From Bacteroidales bacterium (GTDB lineage: Bacteria; Bacteroidota; Bacteroidia; Bacteroidales; Dysgonomonadaceae), in the NCBI GenBank assembly GCA_012728155.1, contig JAAYFR010000357.1, forward strand, positions 1 through 23,915: DNA of 23,915 nucleotides. The letters are read 5' to 3'. This document shows positions 15,804-23,589 of the stretch, piece after piece; position 1 is the first letter of the stretch; every line of letters begins with the position of its first letter. The notes under the pieces were generated by a model. The model was not told the origin of the DNA and searched no databases. It saw only the letters and a program-made list of their open reading frames with translations. The position numbers and the translations under genes are program-made.

Positions 15804-15816
15804 GTCTGATTGCAGC

Positions 15817-16902
15817 TTATACTAATTCTTCATTTGAAAAACGATAGGTCGTTCTCGAATTGAATGATTCTTCCGGCCGCAGGATCACCGAAGGATAGTG
15901 CGGTTTATTGATACTGTCGGGATAATGCTGGGTTTCGAAACAGACAGCCGACCTTGCCGGGTAACGTTTTCCCTGTTTCCCCTCAAAATTGCCGGTCATC
16001 CAGTTGCCGGTATATACCTGCATACCGGGCTCGGTAGTAAGGATATCCATTTTAATACCGCTCTTGGGGGAGAGACAATAGCCGGCATAGCTATATTCGT
16101 CCGCACTCTTCTTATTTAGAATAAAAGTGTGGTCGTATCCTTTGCCGAAGTGTAGCTGTTCGAAATCATCGTTGATTCTTTCTCCGATGGTATGAGGCGC
16201 CGTAAAATCGAAAGGTGTTCCTTTCACCGGCTCCGCATCGCCGTAGGGTATGGCCGTATTATCGGTAGGCAGATAGCTGTCGGCATGAATCATCAACCAG
16301 TGGTCATCAATAGCAGGATCTCCCTGTCCGGATAAATTGAAATAGGAGTGATTGGTAAGATTCAGAATGGTCGTTTTGTCGGTAGTAGCTTTGTAATGGA
16401 TATCCAACGCATTGTCATCCGTCAAAATATAGGTCACGCCAACGGCAAGATTACCGGGATAACCCTCTTCACCGTCGGCCGACAGATAAAACAGTTCAAT
16501 ACTTTGATCGGTCACCTTTTTCACCTCCCACACCACGGCATTGAATCCTTTAATACCTCCATGGAGCGCATTGGGTCCGTTGTTTACCGCCAACCGGTAT
16601 TCCTTCCCATCAAGGGAGAAACGGCCTTTGGCAATCCGGTTGGCCGTTCTGCCGCATACAGCCCCGAAATAGGGTTCTTCCGAAGTGAGGTATTCATCTA
16701 TCGAGTTATGTCCCAATACAACGTCAACCAGTGATCCGTTTTTATCGGGCACCATCAGCGAAACTATTTTAGCCCCCCAATTGGTGACTGTCAGTTCGCA
16801 TCCATTCTCATTTGTCAGAGTGTATAACCCGGTTTGCCTGCCATCTACCGTTTTCAGAAAAGCATCGACAAGCAAACCGGATTTGCCATACATTTTGTTC
16901 AT
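15817..16902 (-). CDS. galM: Aldose 1-epimerase (galactose mutarotase)
   Basis: Interconverts alpha and beta anomers of galactose/glucose, supplying the alpha form that GalK uses. The 361-residue product has the usual landmarks: NWGAKIVSLMVPD at 41-53, GRTANRIAKGRF at 84-95, NALHGGIKGF with His114, TNHSYFNLSG with His185 (probable catalytic acid), DHTF with Asp257, and CFETQHYPDS with Glu323 (probable catalytic base). No signal peptide is seen (MNKMYGKSGLL), so the enzyme should be cytoplasmic, unlike the lipoprotein mutarotases often found in Bacteroidota. First gene of the galactose cluster. A weak promoter (-7 TAATTTTA) and a 12-bp palindrome lie upstream. Confidence 0.95.
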   Translation of the reverse strand: MNKMYGKSGLLVDAFLKTVDGRQTGLYTLTNENGCELTVTNWGAKIVSLMVPDKNGSLVDVVLGHNSIDEYLTSEEPYFGAVCGRTANRIAKGRFSLDGKEYRLAVNNGPNALHGGIKGFNAVVWEVKKVTDQSIELFYLSADGEEGYPGNLAVGVTYILTDDNALDIHYKATTDKTTILNLTNHSYFNLSGQGDPAIDDHWLMIHADSYLPTDNTAIPYGDAEPVKGTPFDFTAPHTIGERINDDFEQLHFGKGYDHTFILNKKSADEYSYAGYCLSPKSGIKMDILTTEPGMQVYTGNWMTGNFEGKQGKRYPARSAVCFETQHYPDSINKPHYPSVILRPEESFNSRTTYRFSNEELV

Positions 16903-16963
16903 GTAATTTTCTGGGTTTAAAAATAAGATATTGATGAAGATTGACTCTTTTTTAAATCTGCTG

Positions 16964-16997
16964 TAAAATTAGCATCTATTTTCGAGGTGACATCAAA
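16964..16997 (-). promoter_or_regulatory. Candidate promoter of galM
   Basis: On the - strand TTTG (16997-16994), 22 bases, TAATTTTA (16971-16964), one mismatch from TAnnTTTG. It lies 61 bases before the galM ATG. Plausible but not strong. Confidence 0.35.
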
Positions 16998-17005
16998 AAA
17001 AATTG

Positions 17006-17017
17006 TGTTATATAACA
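17006..17017. promoter_or_regulatory. Palindrome upstream of galM, possible operator
   Basis: TGTTATATAACA is a perfect 12-bp palindrome, located just upstream of the candidate galM promoter and 17 bases beyond the end of the CNNM gene. A short A/T-rich palindrome can occur by chance. Confidence 0.3.
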
Positions 17018-17033
17018 TAAAACTTTTTAATTA

Positions 17034-18347
17034 TCACATATCTTCTCCATCAATTTCTCTATTTTTTCTTGTTACTAAAACCTTATCTATCTTATTTCCA
17101 TCTATATCCACAATCTCGAAATGGAGATTGTCATAATCGAACTGATCTCCTACCGCCGGAATCTTATTGATGCATTCAAATACGAAACCGGCTACGGTGG
17201 AGTAATCGATCTTGTCGAAATCCACAATAAAATCCTCATCCATCTGCGACAGGATTTCTATGGGTGCCTCTCCGCTTACCAGTGCGGAATGGTCTTCACG
17301 GATGAATATGAGCGGATCAGAAAATTCATCTTCGGTCTCTTCCGGGATGGCACCTACCAGATTTTCAAATATGTCGTGAATAGTGATAATGCCGTCAAGG
17401 CTCCCATATTCGTCCACCACCACCGCCACAAACTTGTGGTTGTTCCTGAAATTCTCAAGTACTCTTTGCGCCAACTGATTATTGGGGACGATAATAGGCT
17501 CCATGATCAGATCCTCTATCGAAAAGGGATCTCTCTTGTTGAGCCTCAACAGGAAATCCCTCATCGAAATGGTACCTGCAAAATCGTCGATCTCTTTCCT
17601 ACAGGCAAGAATTTTACTATGTTTTGTTTGCAACAAATCCTCAATGATCTCTTCCCTGCTTTTGCTGATATCCACCCATTCCACATCGGTACGGTGCGTC
17701 ATGAGATGGATGGCCCGTTTATCTGAAAAATAAAAGACCTGCTCGTGGATTATATTTTCTTCGGCATCAATCACTCCCTCATGGGATGCGGTCTTGAGCA
17801 TAGCCCTCAGCTCCATTTCCGATATCACTTCCACTTTTGGTTTCAAACCTATCAGCCGGTTGACAAATTGAGTCGATACCGACAGCAGTTTTACAAAAGG
17901 ATAAAAGATGATACTCACCACATGGATGGTGGGTGCCACGGCAATTGCCATTTTCTCGGGGTTGTTCAGTGCGATGGTTTTGGGGACTAATTCACCAATC
18001 ACGATGGAAACATAAGTAATCAGGAACACCACGACAACCATGGAAACACCTTCAGCAAAAGGGGCAATAGCCGGAAACTGCTCGAAGAAAGGCACTAAAT
18101 ACACAGTAAAAGCCTGTCCCCCGTAAGCGCCGTTGATGATTCCGATCAAAGTAATTCCTACCTGTACCGACGACAGGAAATTACCCGGATCGGAACGCAG
18201 CTTCAATGCCCGCCGTGCACCTGGCTTACCTTTCTTGCGTTCCGCCTCGAGTATACTCTTCTTCGTAGATACAATAGCGATCTCCGACAGGGCAAAAAAA
18301 CCGTTCAAAAGGATCAGTACAAGAATGATAATGATGTCAATCCACAT
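17034..18347 (-). CDS. CNNM/CBS-domain membrane protein (CorC/HlyC family)
   Basis: Probable divalent cation (Mg2+/Co2+) efflux-related membrane protein, often annotated hemolysin or TlyC. In the 437-residue product residues 1-180 form the CNNM (DUF21) domain: four hydrophobic segments with NGFFALSEIAIVSTKKS near 15-31, SSVQVGITLIGIINGAYGG, and IVIGELVPKTIALNNPEKMA with the EL-PK-x-IA motif. Two CBS domains follow (about 205-330; VVVDEYGSLDGIITIHDIFENLVG is the second CBS end) and a C-terminal CorC/HlyC domain from about 350 (STVAGFVFECINKIPAVGDQF). The start is 36 bases after the nucleotidyltransferase stop, so the two are probably co-transcribed. Ion and direction are inferred from the family only. 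Confidence 0.93.
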   Translation of the reverse strand: MWIDIIIILVLILLNGFFALSEIAIVSTKKSILEAERKKGKPGARRALKLRSDPGNFLSSVQVGITLIGIINGAYGGQAFTVYLVPFFEQFPAIAPFAEGVSMVVVVFLITYVSIVIGELVPKTIALNNPEKMAIAVAPTIHVVSIIFYPFVKLLSVSTQFVNRLIGLKPKVEVISEMELRAMLKTASHEGVIDAEENIIHEQVFYFSDKRAIHLMTHRTDVEWVDISKSREEIIEDLLQTKHSKILACRKEIDDFAGTISMRDFLLRLNKRDPFSIEDLIMEPIIVPNNQLAQRVLENFRNNHKFVAVVVDEYGSLDGIITIHDIFENLVGAIPEETEDEFSDPLIFIREDHSALVSGEAPIEILSQMDEDFIVDFDKIDYSTVAGFVFECINKIPAVGDQFDYDNLHFEIVDIDGNKIDKVLVTRKNREIDGEDM

Positions 18348-18383
18348 GACAGGCCAATTCTATGAAATAAAACCGTGATAATT

Positions 18384-19286
18384 TCACCACAATGGAGAGG
18401 GATAGGTTCCCTCATCGACAAGACTTTTCAGTTTGGCCACAACACCGGGACGATCTTCGGCATAAGTAACGCCGAACCATCCGGAAGGGGTATCGAGGAC
18501 TTTTACAGTAGCATTGCCATTCACGATCAGGTGATTGACCAATAGTGGTATAAAATACTCCACTTTAAGGTTTTCGGCATTTTCTTTCAAAAACTGCACG
18601 AAATAATCGTCGGAATATTTGAAATAATCGGGTGTGAAGCCCCACATATTCATGGAGACAGGCGTATTGTCGTCGATAGCGACCCATTGGTCGTTTTCGT
18701 CCTTATAACTCACTTTTCCATCCACGCGCATCACTTGGGTACGTTCCACTACACCGGTTAGATGACGCTCTCCATCGGTTTCACAAACGCCGCGGGCCAC
18801 GGTTCCGCTTTCTGAGAGGGTATTCCCCACACGGTAGCCCACCATGCAGTATTTGTTTTCACTTTCTCCCAAAGTGGAAAGATAATCGCCCAGCACCTGA
18901 TAGCTCTCCCGTCCGTAGAAATCGTCGGCATTGATCACCGCGAAAGGCTCATGAATGACCTCCTTCCCCATCATCAGAGCATGGTTGGTACCCCACGGTT
19001 TCACCCGGTCGGGATGGGGCGTAAAGCCTTCCGGCAATTTATCTAATTCCTGGAATACCAGTTCCACCGGAATCTTTTTCTCATATTTACATACGATTTT
19101 CTCCCTGAAGTCTTTTTCAAACGTTTTACGGATCACAAAGACCAGCTTTCCGAAGCCGGCATTCACCGCGTCATAAATGGAATAGTCCATGATGGTCTCG
19201 CCATTCGGACCCAATCCGTCCAATTGTTTCAGTCCACCGTAGCGGCTTCCCATTCCCGCCGCCAATACAAATAAGGTAGGTTTCAT
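18384..19286 (-). CDS. Sugar nucleotidyltransferase (NTP_transferase family)
   Basis: Probably transfers an NMP from NTP to a sugar 1-phosphate; exact sugar and nucleotide unknown. The 300-residue product opens with LAAGMGSRYGGLKQ (8-21), the glycine-rich nucleotide-binding signature with Arg15 and Lys20. PWGTNHALM follows at 97-105, and NADDFYG at 119-125 provides the metal-binding aspartate. The C-terminal part (about 200-300) lacks the left-handed beta-helix of GlmU/RmlA-long types. It is similar in plan to GalU/MurU-like enzymes but I do not recognise a named member. No kinase gene adjoins. It precedes the CNNM gene in a probable two-gene operon and is 1.5 kb upstream of the galactose cluster, which lacks galT, so a UDP-sugar pyrophosphorylase role is possible but speculative. 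Confidence 0.85.
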   Translation of the reverse strand: MKPTLFVLAAGMGSRYGGLKQLDGLGPNGETIMDYSIYDAVNAGFGKLVFVIRKTFEKDFREKIVCKYEKKIPVELVFQELDKLPEGFTPHPDRVKPWGTNHALMMGKEVIHEPFAVINADDFYGRESYQVLGDYLSTLGESENKYCMVGYRVGNTLSESGTVARGVCETDGERHLTGVVERTQVMRVDGKVSYKDENDQWVAIDDNTPVSMNMWGFTPDYFKYSDDYFVQFLKENAENLKVEYFIPLLVNHLIVNGNATVKVLDTPSGWFGVTYAEDRPGVVAKLKSLVDEGTYPSPLW

Positions 19287-19296
19287 TTTTTTAGAT

Positions 19297-19323
19297 TAAA
19301 GAGCAAAGAATAAAGAGCAAAGA
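19297..19323. repeat. 13-bp tandem direct repeat in the nucleotidyltransferase leader
   Basis: TAAAGAGCAAAGA occurs at 19297-19309 and again at 19311-19323, one base apart. It lies 10 bases upstream of the nucleotidyltransferase ATG, so the transcript would carry TCTTTGCTCTTTA twice before the start. Likely a small tandem duplication; an effect on translation is possible. Confidence 0.8.
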
Positions 19324-19423
19324 CCTTGTAATTCAACAACCTTTTCTCCTTTGTCCCTTACTCGTTTTATTGATTTGTTGATTTATATTTTCGATTGTAA
19401 TAAAATCGGGATACACCGACATA

Positions 19424-19431
19424 CAAATGTA
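19424..19431 (-). promoter_or_regulatory. Candidate -7 box of the nucleotidyltransferase operon
   Basis: TACATTTG on the - strand is a perfect TAnnTTTG match, about 138 bases before the ATG at 19286. No matching -33 element is seen. Confidence 0.4.
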
Positions 19432-19745
19432 AGGTTTTTATCGAAAAAGAGAAAGAGAATATCTTCCAAATAATTCTTCTATCCTCTTTTTTATTTTTAT
19501 ATTTTCTTTTCCAAAAACAGGTTGCGATACTCGTCAAATATAAATAACTCATGTTTTGTGCTTCTTCCTAAATACGTGACAGGGAGATAGAAGAAAAGCA
19601 TTCGCTTAGCTTAAACACCTTGAAGTGGCTGAAATTATTTTGTAAATTGCGCACAGGGTATCCATCTAATTAAAACACATGAGTCCACTCCGAAAAGTCG
19701 GAGGGATAATTTAATTGATATTTTTTTACAATAAATTATTATAAA

Positions 19746-19763
19746 TCGGGCATGTTTTCCCGA
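19746..19763 (-). terminator. Weak hairpin after the pseudouridine synthase gene
   Basis: TCGGG (19746-19750) and CCCGA (19759-19763) pair around 8 bases; on the - strand it is followed by TTTATAATAAAT. It lies 63 bases after the stop at 19827. Poor T-tract, so a weak terminator at best. Confidence 0.35.
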
Positions 19764-19826
19764 AAAAGCCATTGAAACATTTGCATCACTTATGTGTATG
19801 ACGGTGAGAGCAAGAGATAAAACCGA

Positions 19827-20495
19827 TCAGACCTCTAACGCTTTCCACAGAGTATCATTAGGAACAGGTGCCATGACCATTATCTTTTCTTTAGAGACAG
19901 GGTGGATAAACGAAATAGTACGCGCATGCAGGCTGATGCTACCGTCCGGATTAGAACGGGGCGCGCCGTATTTGAGATCACCTTTGATAGGGCATCCTAT
20001 TTTCGCCAATTGACACCGGATCTGGTGATGCCGCCCGGTCTCCAGATCGATCTCCAGCAAATAATAATTCTGTGAGGCGGCCATCAGCTTGTAATGGAGC
20101 ACCGCCTTTTTTGTGTGTGGCTTTTCAACAGTATAAGCAGCGGATTTATTGGTCTTTTCGTTCTTCACTAAATAGTGTGTCAGTTGATCCTCCTCTTTCG
20201 GGGGACGATCCTTCACAATGGCCCAATAGGTTTTGTCCACCTCTCCATTGCGGAACATATCGTTGAGCCGCGACAACGCTTTACCGGTTTTTGCAAACAC
20301 CACCACCCCACTCGTCGGACGGTCGAGGCGATGTGTCACACCACAAAAAACGTTGCCGGGCTTATGGTACTTCTTTTTCAGATATTCCTTCACCATCTCC
20401 GACAACGGCTGGTCGCCCGTCTTGTCGCCCTGCACGATCTCACCGGGTGACTTGTTAACGATAATGATGTGATTATCTTCGTAAAGGACTGTCAT
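19827..20495 (-). CDS. RluA-family pseudouridine synthase
   Basis: Isomerises uridine to pseudouridine in rRNA or tRNA. The 222-residue product starts at the catalytic core (MTVLYEDNHIIIVNKSPGEI), with the family signature HRLDRPTSG at 55-63 and catalytic Asp58. Further motifs are KTYWAIV, the ETGRHHQIRCQLAKIG segment, and GDLKYGA. It has no N-terminal S4 domain, so it is of the short RluA/TruC-like type rather than RluC/RluD; the target base cannot be told. The start is 4 bases after the fabG stop, so it is translationally linked to fabG in one operon. Confidence 0.93.
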   Translation of the reverse strand: MTVLYEDNHIIIVNKSPGEIVQGDKTGDQPLSEMVKEYLKKKYHKPGNVFCGVTHRLDRPTSGVVVFAKTGKALSRLNDMFRNGEVDKTYWAIVKDRPPKEEDQLTHYLVKNEKTNKSAAYTVEKPHTKKAVLHYKLMAASQNYYLLEIDLETGRHHQIRCQLAKIGCPIKGDLKYGAPRSNPDGSISLHARTISFIHPVSKEKIMVMAPVPNDTLWKALEV

Positions 20496-20499
20496 CTAA

Positions 20500-21246
20500 T
20501 CAGGTATTCATGCCACCGCAGACATTGATCACCTGTCCGCTCACATACGATGAGAGGTCGGAGGCCAAGAAAACAGCTACGTTTGCCACATCTTCGGGTG
20601 TACCTCCGCGGCGCAACGGGATTTGTTTCGCCCACTCGTTACGCACCTCTTCCGACAGTTGTCCCGTCATTTCGGTGATGATAAATCCCGGAGCAATCGC
20701 ATTGACACGAATACCACGAGAGCCTAACTCTTTCGCCATCGATTTGGCAAGGCCGATCATACCGGCTTTCGACGCGGAATAGTTAGCCTGTCCCGCATTC
20801 CCCGACACACCCACCACAGAACTCATGTTCACGATACTGCCCGATTTCTGGCGCATCATCACGGGTGTCACCGCATGGATAAAGTTGAATGCCGATTTCA
20901 GGTTCACGTTGATTACCGCGTCCCACTGCTGCTCGCTCATCCGCATCATCAAGCCATCCTTAGTGATACCCGCATTGTTGATCAGGATATCGATACGGCC
21001 AAAATCCTGCATAATCTGTTCAACCACTTTGTGCGTATCTTCAAAATTGGCCGCGTTGGAAGCATAGCCCTTACATGTCACGCCCAAGGCGGCAATCTCT
21101 TGTTCAGTAGCTTTTCCAGCTTCGTCTATGTTCAAATCAGTAAATGCGACATGGGCACCTTCTGCGGCAAATTTCAACGCAATCGCTTTCCCTATACCAC
21201 GGGCAGCCCCCGTCACCAATGCTGTTTTTCCTTCTAATAACTTCAT
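20500..21246 (-). CDS. fabG: 3-oxoacyl-[acyl-carrier-protein] reductase
   Basis: NADPH-dependent reduction of 3-oxoacyl-ACP in fatty acid elongation; classical short-chain dehydrogenase. The 248-residue product has the cofactor loop TGAARGIG at 12-19, the NNAG motif at 90-93, Ser143 in MSSVVG, and the catalytic YxxxK at Tyr156/Lys160, with Asn115 in VINVNL completing the tetrad. VNAIAPGFI and the C-terminal GQVINVCGGM are typical of FabG. The start is ATG 21246 (MKLLEGKTALVTG). The frame is open to a TTG at 21294 but the added 16 residues are unlike FabG. It is preceded by a TetR gene (55 bases) and followed by the pseudouridine synthase (4 bases). Confidence 0.93.
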   Translation of the reverse strand: MKLLEGKTALVTGAARGIGKAIALKFAAEGAHVAFTDLNIDEAGKATEQEIAALGVTCKGYASNAANFEDTHKVVEQIMQDFGRIDILINNAGITKDGLMMRMSEQQWDAVINVNLKSAFNFIHAVTPVMMRQKSGSIVNMSSVVGVSGNAGQANYSASKAGMIGLAKSMAKELGSRGIRVNAIAPGFIITEMTGQLSEEVRNEWAKQIPLRRGGTPEDVANVAVFLASDLSSYVSGQVINVCGGMNT

Positions 21247-21301
21247 ATAATTATAATTATGAATTTTAATTGTGTACTGACAGTACCATCTCAACTTCTC
21301 C

Positions 21302-21910
21302 TTATTTGATCATTTGTGCAGCTCTTGGATACAACCCTTTGAAAAGAATATCAGAGATAATTTCCCGGTCTTCTTTTTTATTGTAGTCGAGTCCCAATGT
21401 GCCCCTGATGGAGGGTACTTCCAGCCCTTTGAACGCGTAATGCAATATTACAGCAGTCTGTTTTATATTCTTCATCGTGAAGAGTCCCTTATTACAACCA
21501 TCCTTAATGATCCCCTCGAGATAGCTTATCTCCTTACGGTCGAACTCCTTACGGACATTTTCCACTTGCCAGATATCCCTGAAAAAATTGGCGCGCAAAG
21601 TACCATTGCGTGTAACCACATCTTTGACAGCACTCAGTCGGGTAAAAGCCAGAAGAATCAATTTTTCGTCAGCGGGAATATCCCGTTTAATCACCTCTTC
21701 AAGACTGGCATATAACACATTGAGTTCCGATTCAATGACTGCCCGGTAAATATCCTGTTTGCTGTTGAAATAGGTATAGAGAGTACGTCGGCCGCGTTGA
21801 GATGCTTCAGCAATATCATTCATCGTTGTATTCTCAACACCTTTCTTAGCGAAAAGCTGTTGGGCTACATCGATCAAATTTTTTTTCGTCTTTGAAATTA
21901 CTGAAACCAT
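21302..21910 (-). CDS. TetR/AcrR-family transcriptional regulator
   Basis: Probable repressor of its own operon (tetR-fabG-pseudouridine synthase). In the 202-residue product the N-terminal helix-turn-helix spans about 10-52: NLIDVAQQLFAKKGVENTTMNDIAEASQRGRRTLYTYFNSKQ-type pattern with the recognition helix around 38-48. The C-terminal 60-202 is a helical ligand-binding domain with no recognisable ligand motif. The start is taken at ATG 21910 (MVSVISK). A GTG at 21922 would add four residues but would place half of a perfect inverted repeat inside the gene. With ATG 21910 that repeat (21915-21945) falls between promoter and start codon, as expected of an autoregulatory operator. Position next to fabG suggests a link to fatty-acid or membrane lipid status; this is inference. 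Confidence 0.92.
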   Translation of the reverse strand: MVSVISKTKKNLIDVAQQLFAKKGVENTTMNDIAEASQRGRRTLYTYFNSKQDIYRAVIESELNVLYASLEEVIKRDIPADEKLILLAFTRLSAVKDVVTRNGTLRANFFRDIWQVENVRKEFDRKEISYLEGIIKDGCNKGLFTMKNIKQTAVILHYAFKGLEVPSIRGTLGLDYNKKEDREIISDILFKGLYPRAAQMIK

Positions 21911-21914
21911 ATCG

Positions 21915-21945
21915 TTTTGCACATTTTACATATGTATGTGCAAAA
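21915..21945. promoter_or_regulatory. Perfect inverted repeat, probable TetR operator
   Basis: TTTTGCACAT (21915-21924) and ATGTGCAAAA (21936-21945) are exact reverse complements with an 11-base A/T-rich centre. The repeat overlaps the -7 box TACTTTTG (minus strand, 21948-21941) and ends 5 bases before the TetR ATG. Size and position fit a TetR-family operator. Confidence 0.7.
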
Positions 21946-21948
21946 GTA
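21941..21948 (-). promoter_or_regulatory. -7 box of the tetR-fabG operon
   Basis: TACTTTTG on the - strand matches TAnnTTTG and is embedded in the right arm of the inverted repeat; it lies 31 bases before the TetR ATG. A -33 element at standard spacing is not evident. Confidence 0.5.
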
Positions 21949-21989
21949 GCACAAGATTCTAAATTTAAAAAGTAAATGTCACAAAAAAT

Positions 21990-22565
21990 CTACTCTTTCC
22001 TCTTTAATAAGTTGGCAGCTTCACACACCTCGTCATACCACTCCTCCCCAAACTTCCTGATCAACGGCTCTTTCAGAAATCGATAAAGGGGTATCCCCTC
22101 TTTTCTTCCAAGTCTCACTGCCGGTCTACATACCGACCAGCGATGATAATTGACCGCTATGAAGTCGCTGTACTCTGTCAGCCTTATGGGATAAAGATGG
22201 CAAGATATCGGTTTGGGAACTGATATCCTCCCTTCGCGGTAAGCAGTATCGATGGCACATTTACAGATTCCATCGGCATCGAAACAGGTGAATACACACT
22301 CTTCTCCATCCACCAGTGAAGTAACCAGTTCTCCGTCGTAATCGGTATAAGCGATTCCCTGTTTATTGATCACCTCCTGTGCTTTTGGAGAAAGATCATG
22401 CCAGATTTCCGCCAGAATGCTTTCGATTGCCAGAAACTCTTCTCTCGTGATGGGAGCTCCCGATTCACCTTCCACACAACATTTTCCCTTACATTTGCAA
22501 AGGTCGCAAATAAACTGTTCTTCGAATATTTCGTCCGACAGGAGCGTATCTTGAATTTGTATCAT
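21990..22565 (-). CDS. DUF3109 cysteine-rich protein
   Basis: A conserved protein of unknown function. The 191-residue product has 12 cysteines, in clusters C20-x2-C23-x-C25-x3-CC29/30, C90-x3-C94, C101-x-C103, then C122, C146 and C181, with His123 in ISCHLYP. The pattern matches the DUF3109 family and is reminiscent of the Fe/Zn-chelating UPF0153 (YkgJ-like) proteins, so an Fe-S cluster or zinc site is likely. There is no signal peptide or membrane segment, so it should be cytoplasmic. It lies 81 bases after the CPBP protease gene and may be co-transcribed with it. Family assignment is good; function unknown. Confidence 0.88.
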   Translation of the reverse strand: MIQIQDTLLSDEIFEEQFICDLCKCKGKCCVEGESGAPITREEFLAIESILAEIWHDLSPKAQEVINKQGIAYTDYDGELVTSLVDGEECVFTCFDADGICKCAIDTAYREGRISVPKPISCHLYPIRLTEYSDFIAVNYHRWSVCRPAVRLGRKEGIPLYRFLKEPLIRKFGEEWYDEVCEAANLLKRKE

Positions 22566-22646
22566 ATCATTGAGAAATTAGCTTTGAAAACCGACATAGT
22601 CAATTAACAATCTGCATAAGCCAAATGAGAGGTGGGAAAATTGAAG

Positions 22647-23513
22647 TCAAGCCTTCCGATATCCCCTAAACAGCAGGAGGGTACAGATCGCACTGACAGC
22701 AGCTGCCAACAGGAACCAGCCATTCACCGGCATCTCCTCTATCCTTCGCACCCATTCACTGTCGCCCCAAAAATAATGCACCACAACGATAAAAGCATTA
22801 TTCATAAAGTGAAATAGGATGGGTGCCCAAAGATTTCGGGTATAGAGGAACAGATAGCCAAGCAATGCACCCAGCAGGAGTCTCGGCAAAAACCCATAGA
22901 ACTGGAAATGTACCAAGCTGAATATCAATGCTGTGATCCATACAGCTATATGACCGTTTGGAAACTTTTCCTGTATCAATTGCTGCAAAGCTCCACGGAA
23001 GAACATCTCCTCCGACACTGCCGCTAAGCCGGCTACAATAATCAGGTTCAGGATGAGTCCACCGATTGTTTTCCTCGACAGTAGCAAACCGGTGGTTTCC
23101 AATGCGGCATCTTCCAAGGAGCGCAATACCCGTTCCACTTCAGACAGCGCTGCGGGGAGTTCCATCCCTTTGTTCCATTGGGAGAGAAACGAAGTCAACG
23201 CATAGGAGAAGATAAAAGCCAAAACGGCAAACATCAATTTCTTCCCCATACGATCATGACCGGTCATCTTCAGATAACCTGCCGGCGACGTATGGATCAT
23301 TGCAGCTACAAAATAGGCAGGCAAGGCGGTACCCAACAGCGACTGCATTACCGAACCCACATAAATGGCAGTCACTTCACCTCCACCATCCAATCCCGGT
23401 ATCATCAGGATAAGATCCTTAAATGCGCCGGCCATTATTAGGCCGACCAGCAGCGACAAGAAAAGCCAGGCTATCTTGTAACCGGGTGTGAAAGATGAAA
23501 AAACAGGTTTCAT
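22647..23513 (-). CDS. CPBP-family intramembrane metalloprotease
   Basis: Membrane-embedded protease of the CAAX protease/bacteriocin-processing (Abi, CPBP) family; substrate unknown. The 288-residue product has about seven to eight hydrophobic segments. The zinc/catalytic motifs are E168-E169-x3-R173 (SEEMFFRGALQ), His202 in IFSLVHFQFYG, and His235-x3-Asn239 in LFHFMNNAF, in the family's usual order. Length is normal. A promoter -7 box TACCTTTG lies 22 bases upstream. It is divergent from tig and leads a probable two-gene unit with the DUF3109 gene. Confidence 0.92.
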   Translation of the reverse strand: MKPVFSSFTPGYKIAWLFLSLLVGLIMAGAFKDLILMIPGLDGGGEVTAIYVGSVMQSLLGTALPAYFVAAMIHTSPAGYLKMTGHDRMGKKLMFAVLAFIFSYALTSFLSQWNKGMELPAALSEVERVLRSLEDAALETTGLLLSRKTIGGLILNLIIVAGLAAVSEEMFFRGALQQLIQEKFPNGHIAVWITALIFSLVHFQFYGFLPRLLLGALLGYLFLYTRNLWAPILFHFMNNAFIVVVHYFWGDSEWVRRIEEMPVNGWFLLAAAVSAICTLLLFRGYRKA

Positions 23514-23534
23514 TACCGTTCTCTTTTAAAAATA

Positions 23535-23542
23535 CAAAGGTA
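23535..23542 (-). promoter_or_regulatory. -7 box of the CPBP protease gene
   Basis: TACCTTTG on the - strand is a perfect TAnnTTTG match 22 bases before the ATG at 23513. The nearest TTG (23570-23568) is 25 bases away, rather far for a -33 element. Confidence 0.5.
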
Positions 23543-23589
23543 ACACAATAATTTATGAACGGAATTGCAACTGCTTCAACAAAATATTT

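Larger units (their letters stand above)
19287..19826. other. Intergenic region between the pseudouridine synthase and nucleotidyltransferase genes
   Basis: 540 bases without a convincing gene. It contains a 13-bp direct repeat (19297-19323), a perfect minus-strand -7 box TACATTTG (19431-19424) about 140 bases before the nucleotidyltransferase ATG, a small perfect hairpin CTCCGA-aaag-TCGGAG (19688-19703), and a hairpin TCGGG/CCCGA (19746-19763). A 61-codon minus-strand frame (19552-19367) has K/F/Y-rich, AT-driven composition and is not called. Confidence 0.5.

Noticed and set aside
19367..19552. Minus-strand 61-codon frame rich in Lys, Phe, Tyr and Ser
   Set aside because: Composition follows the A/T-rich sequence; no domain, and the frame spans the probable promoter of the nucleotidyltransferase gene.
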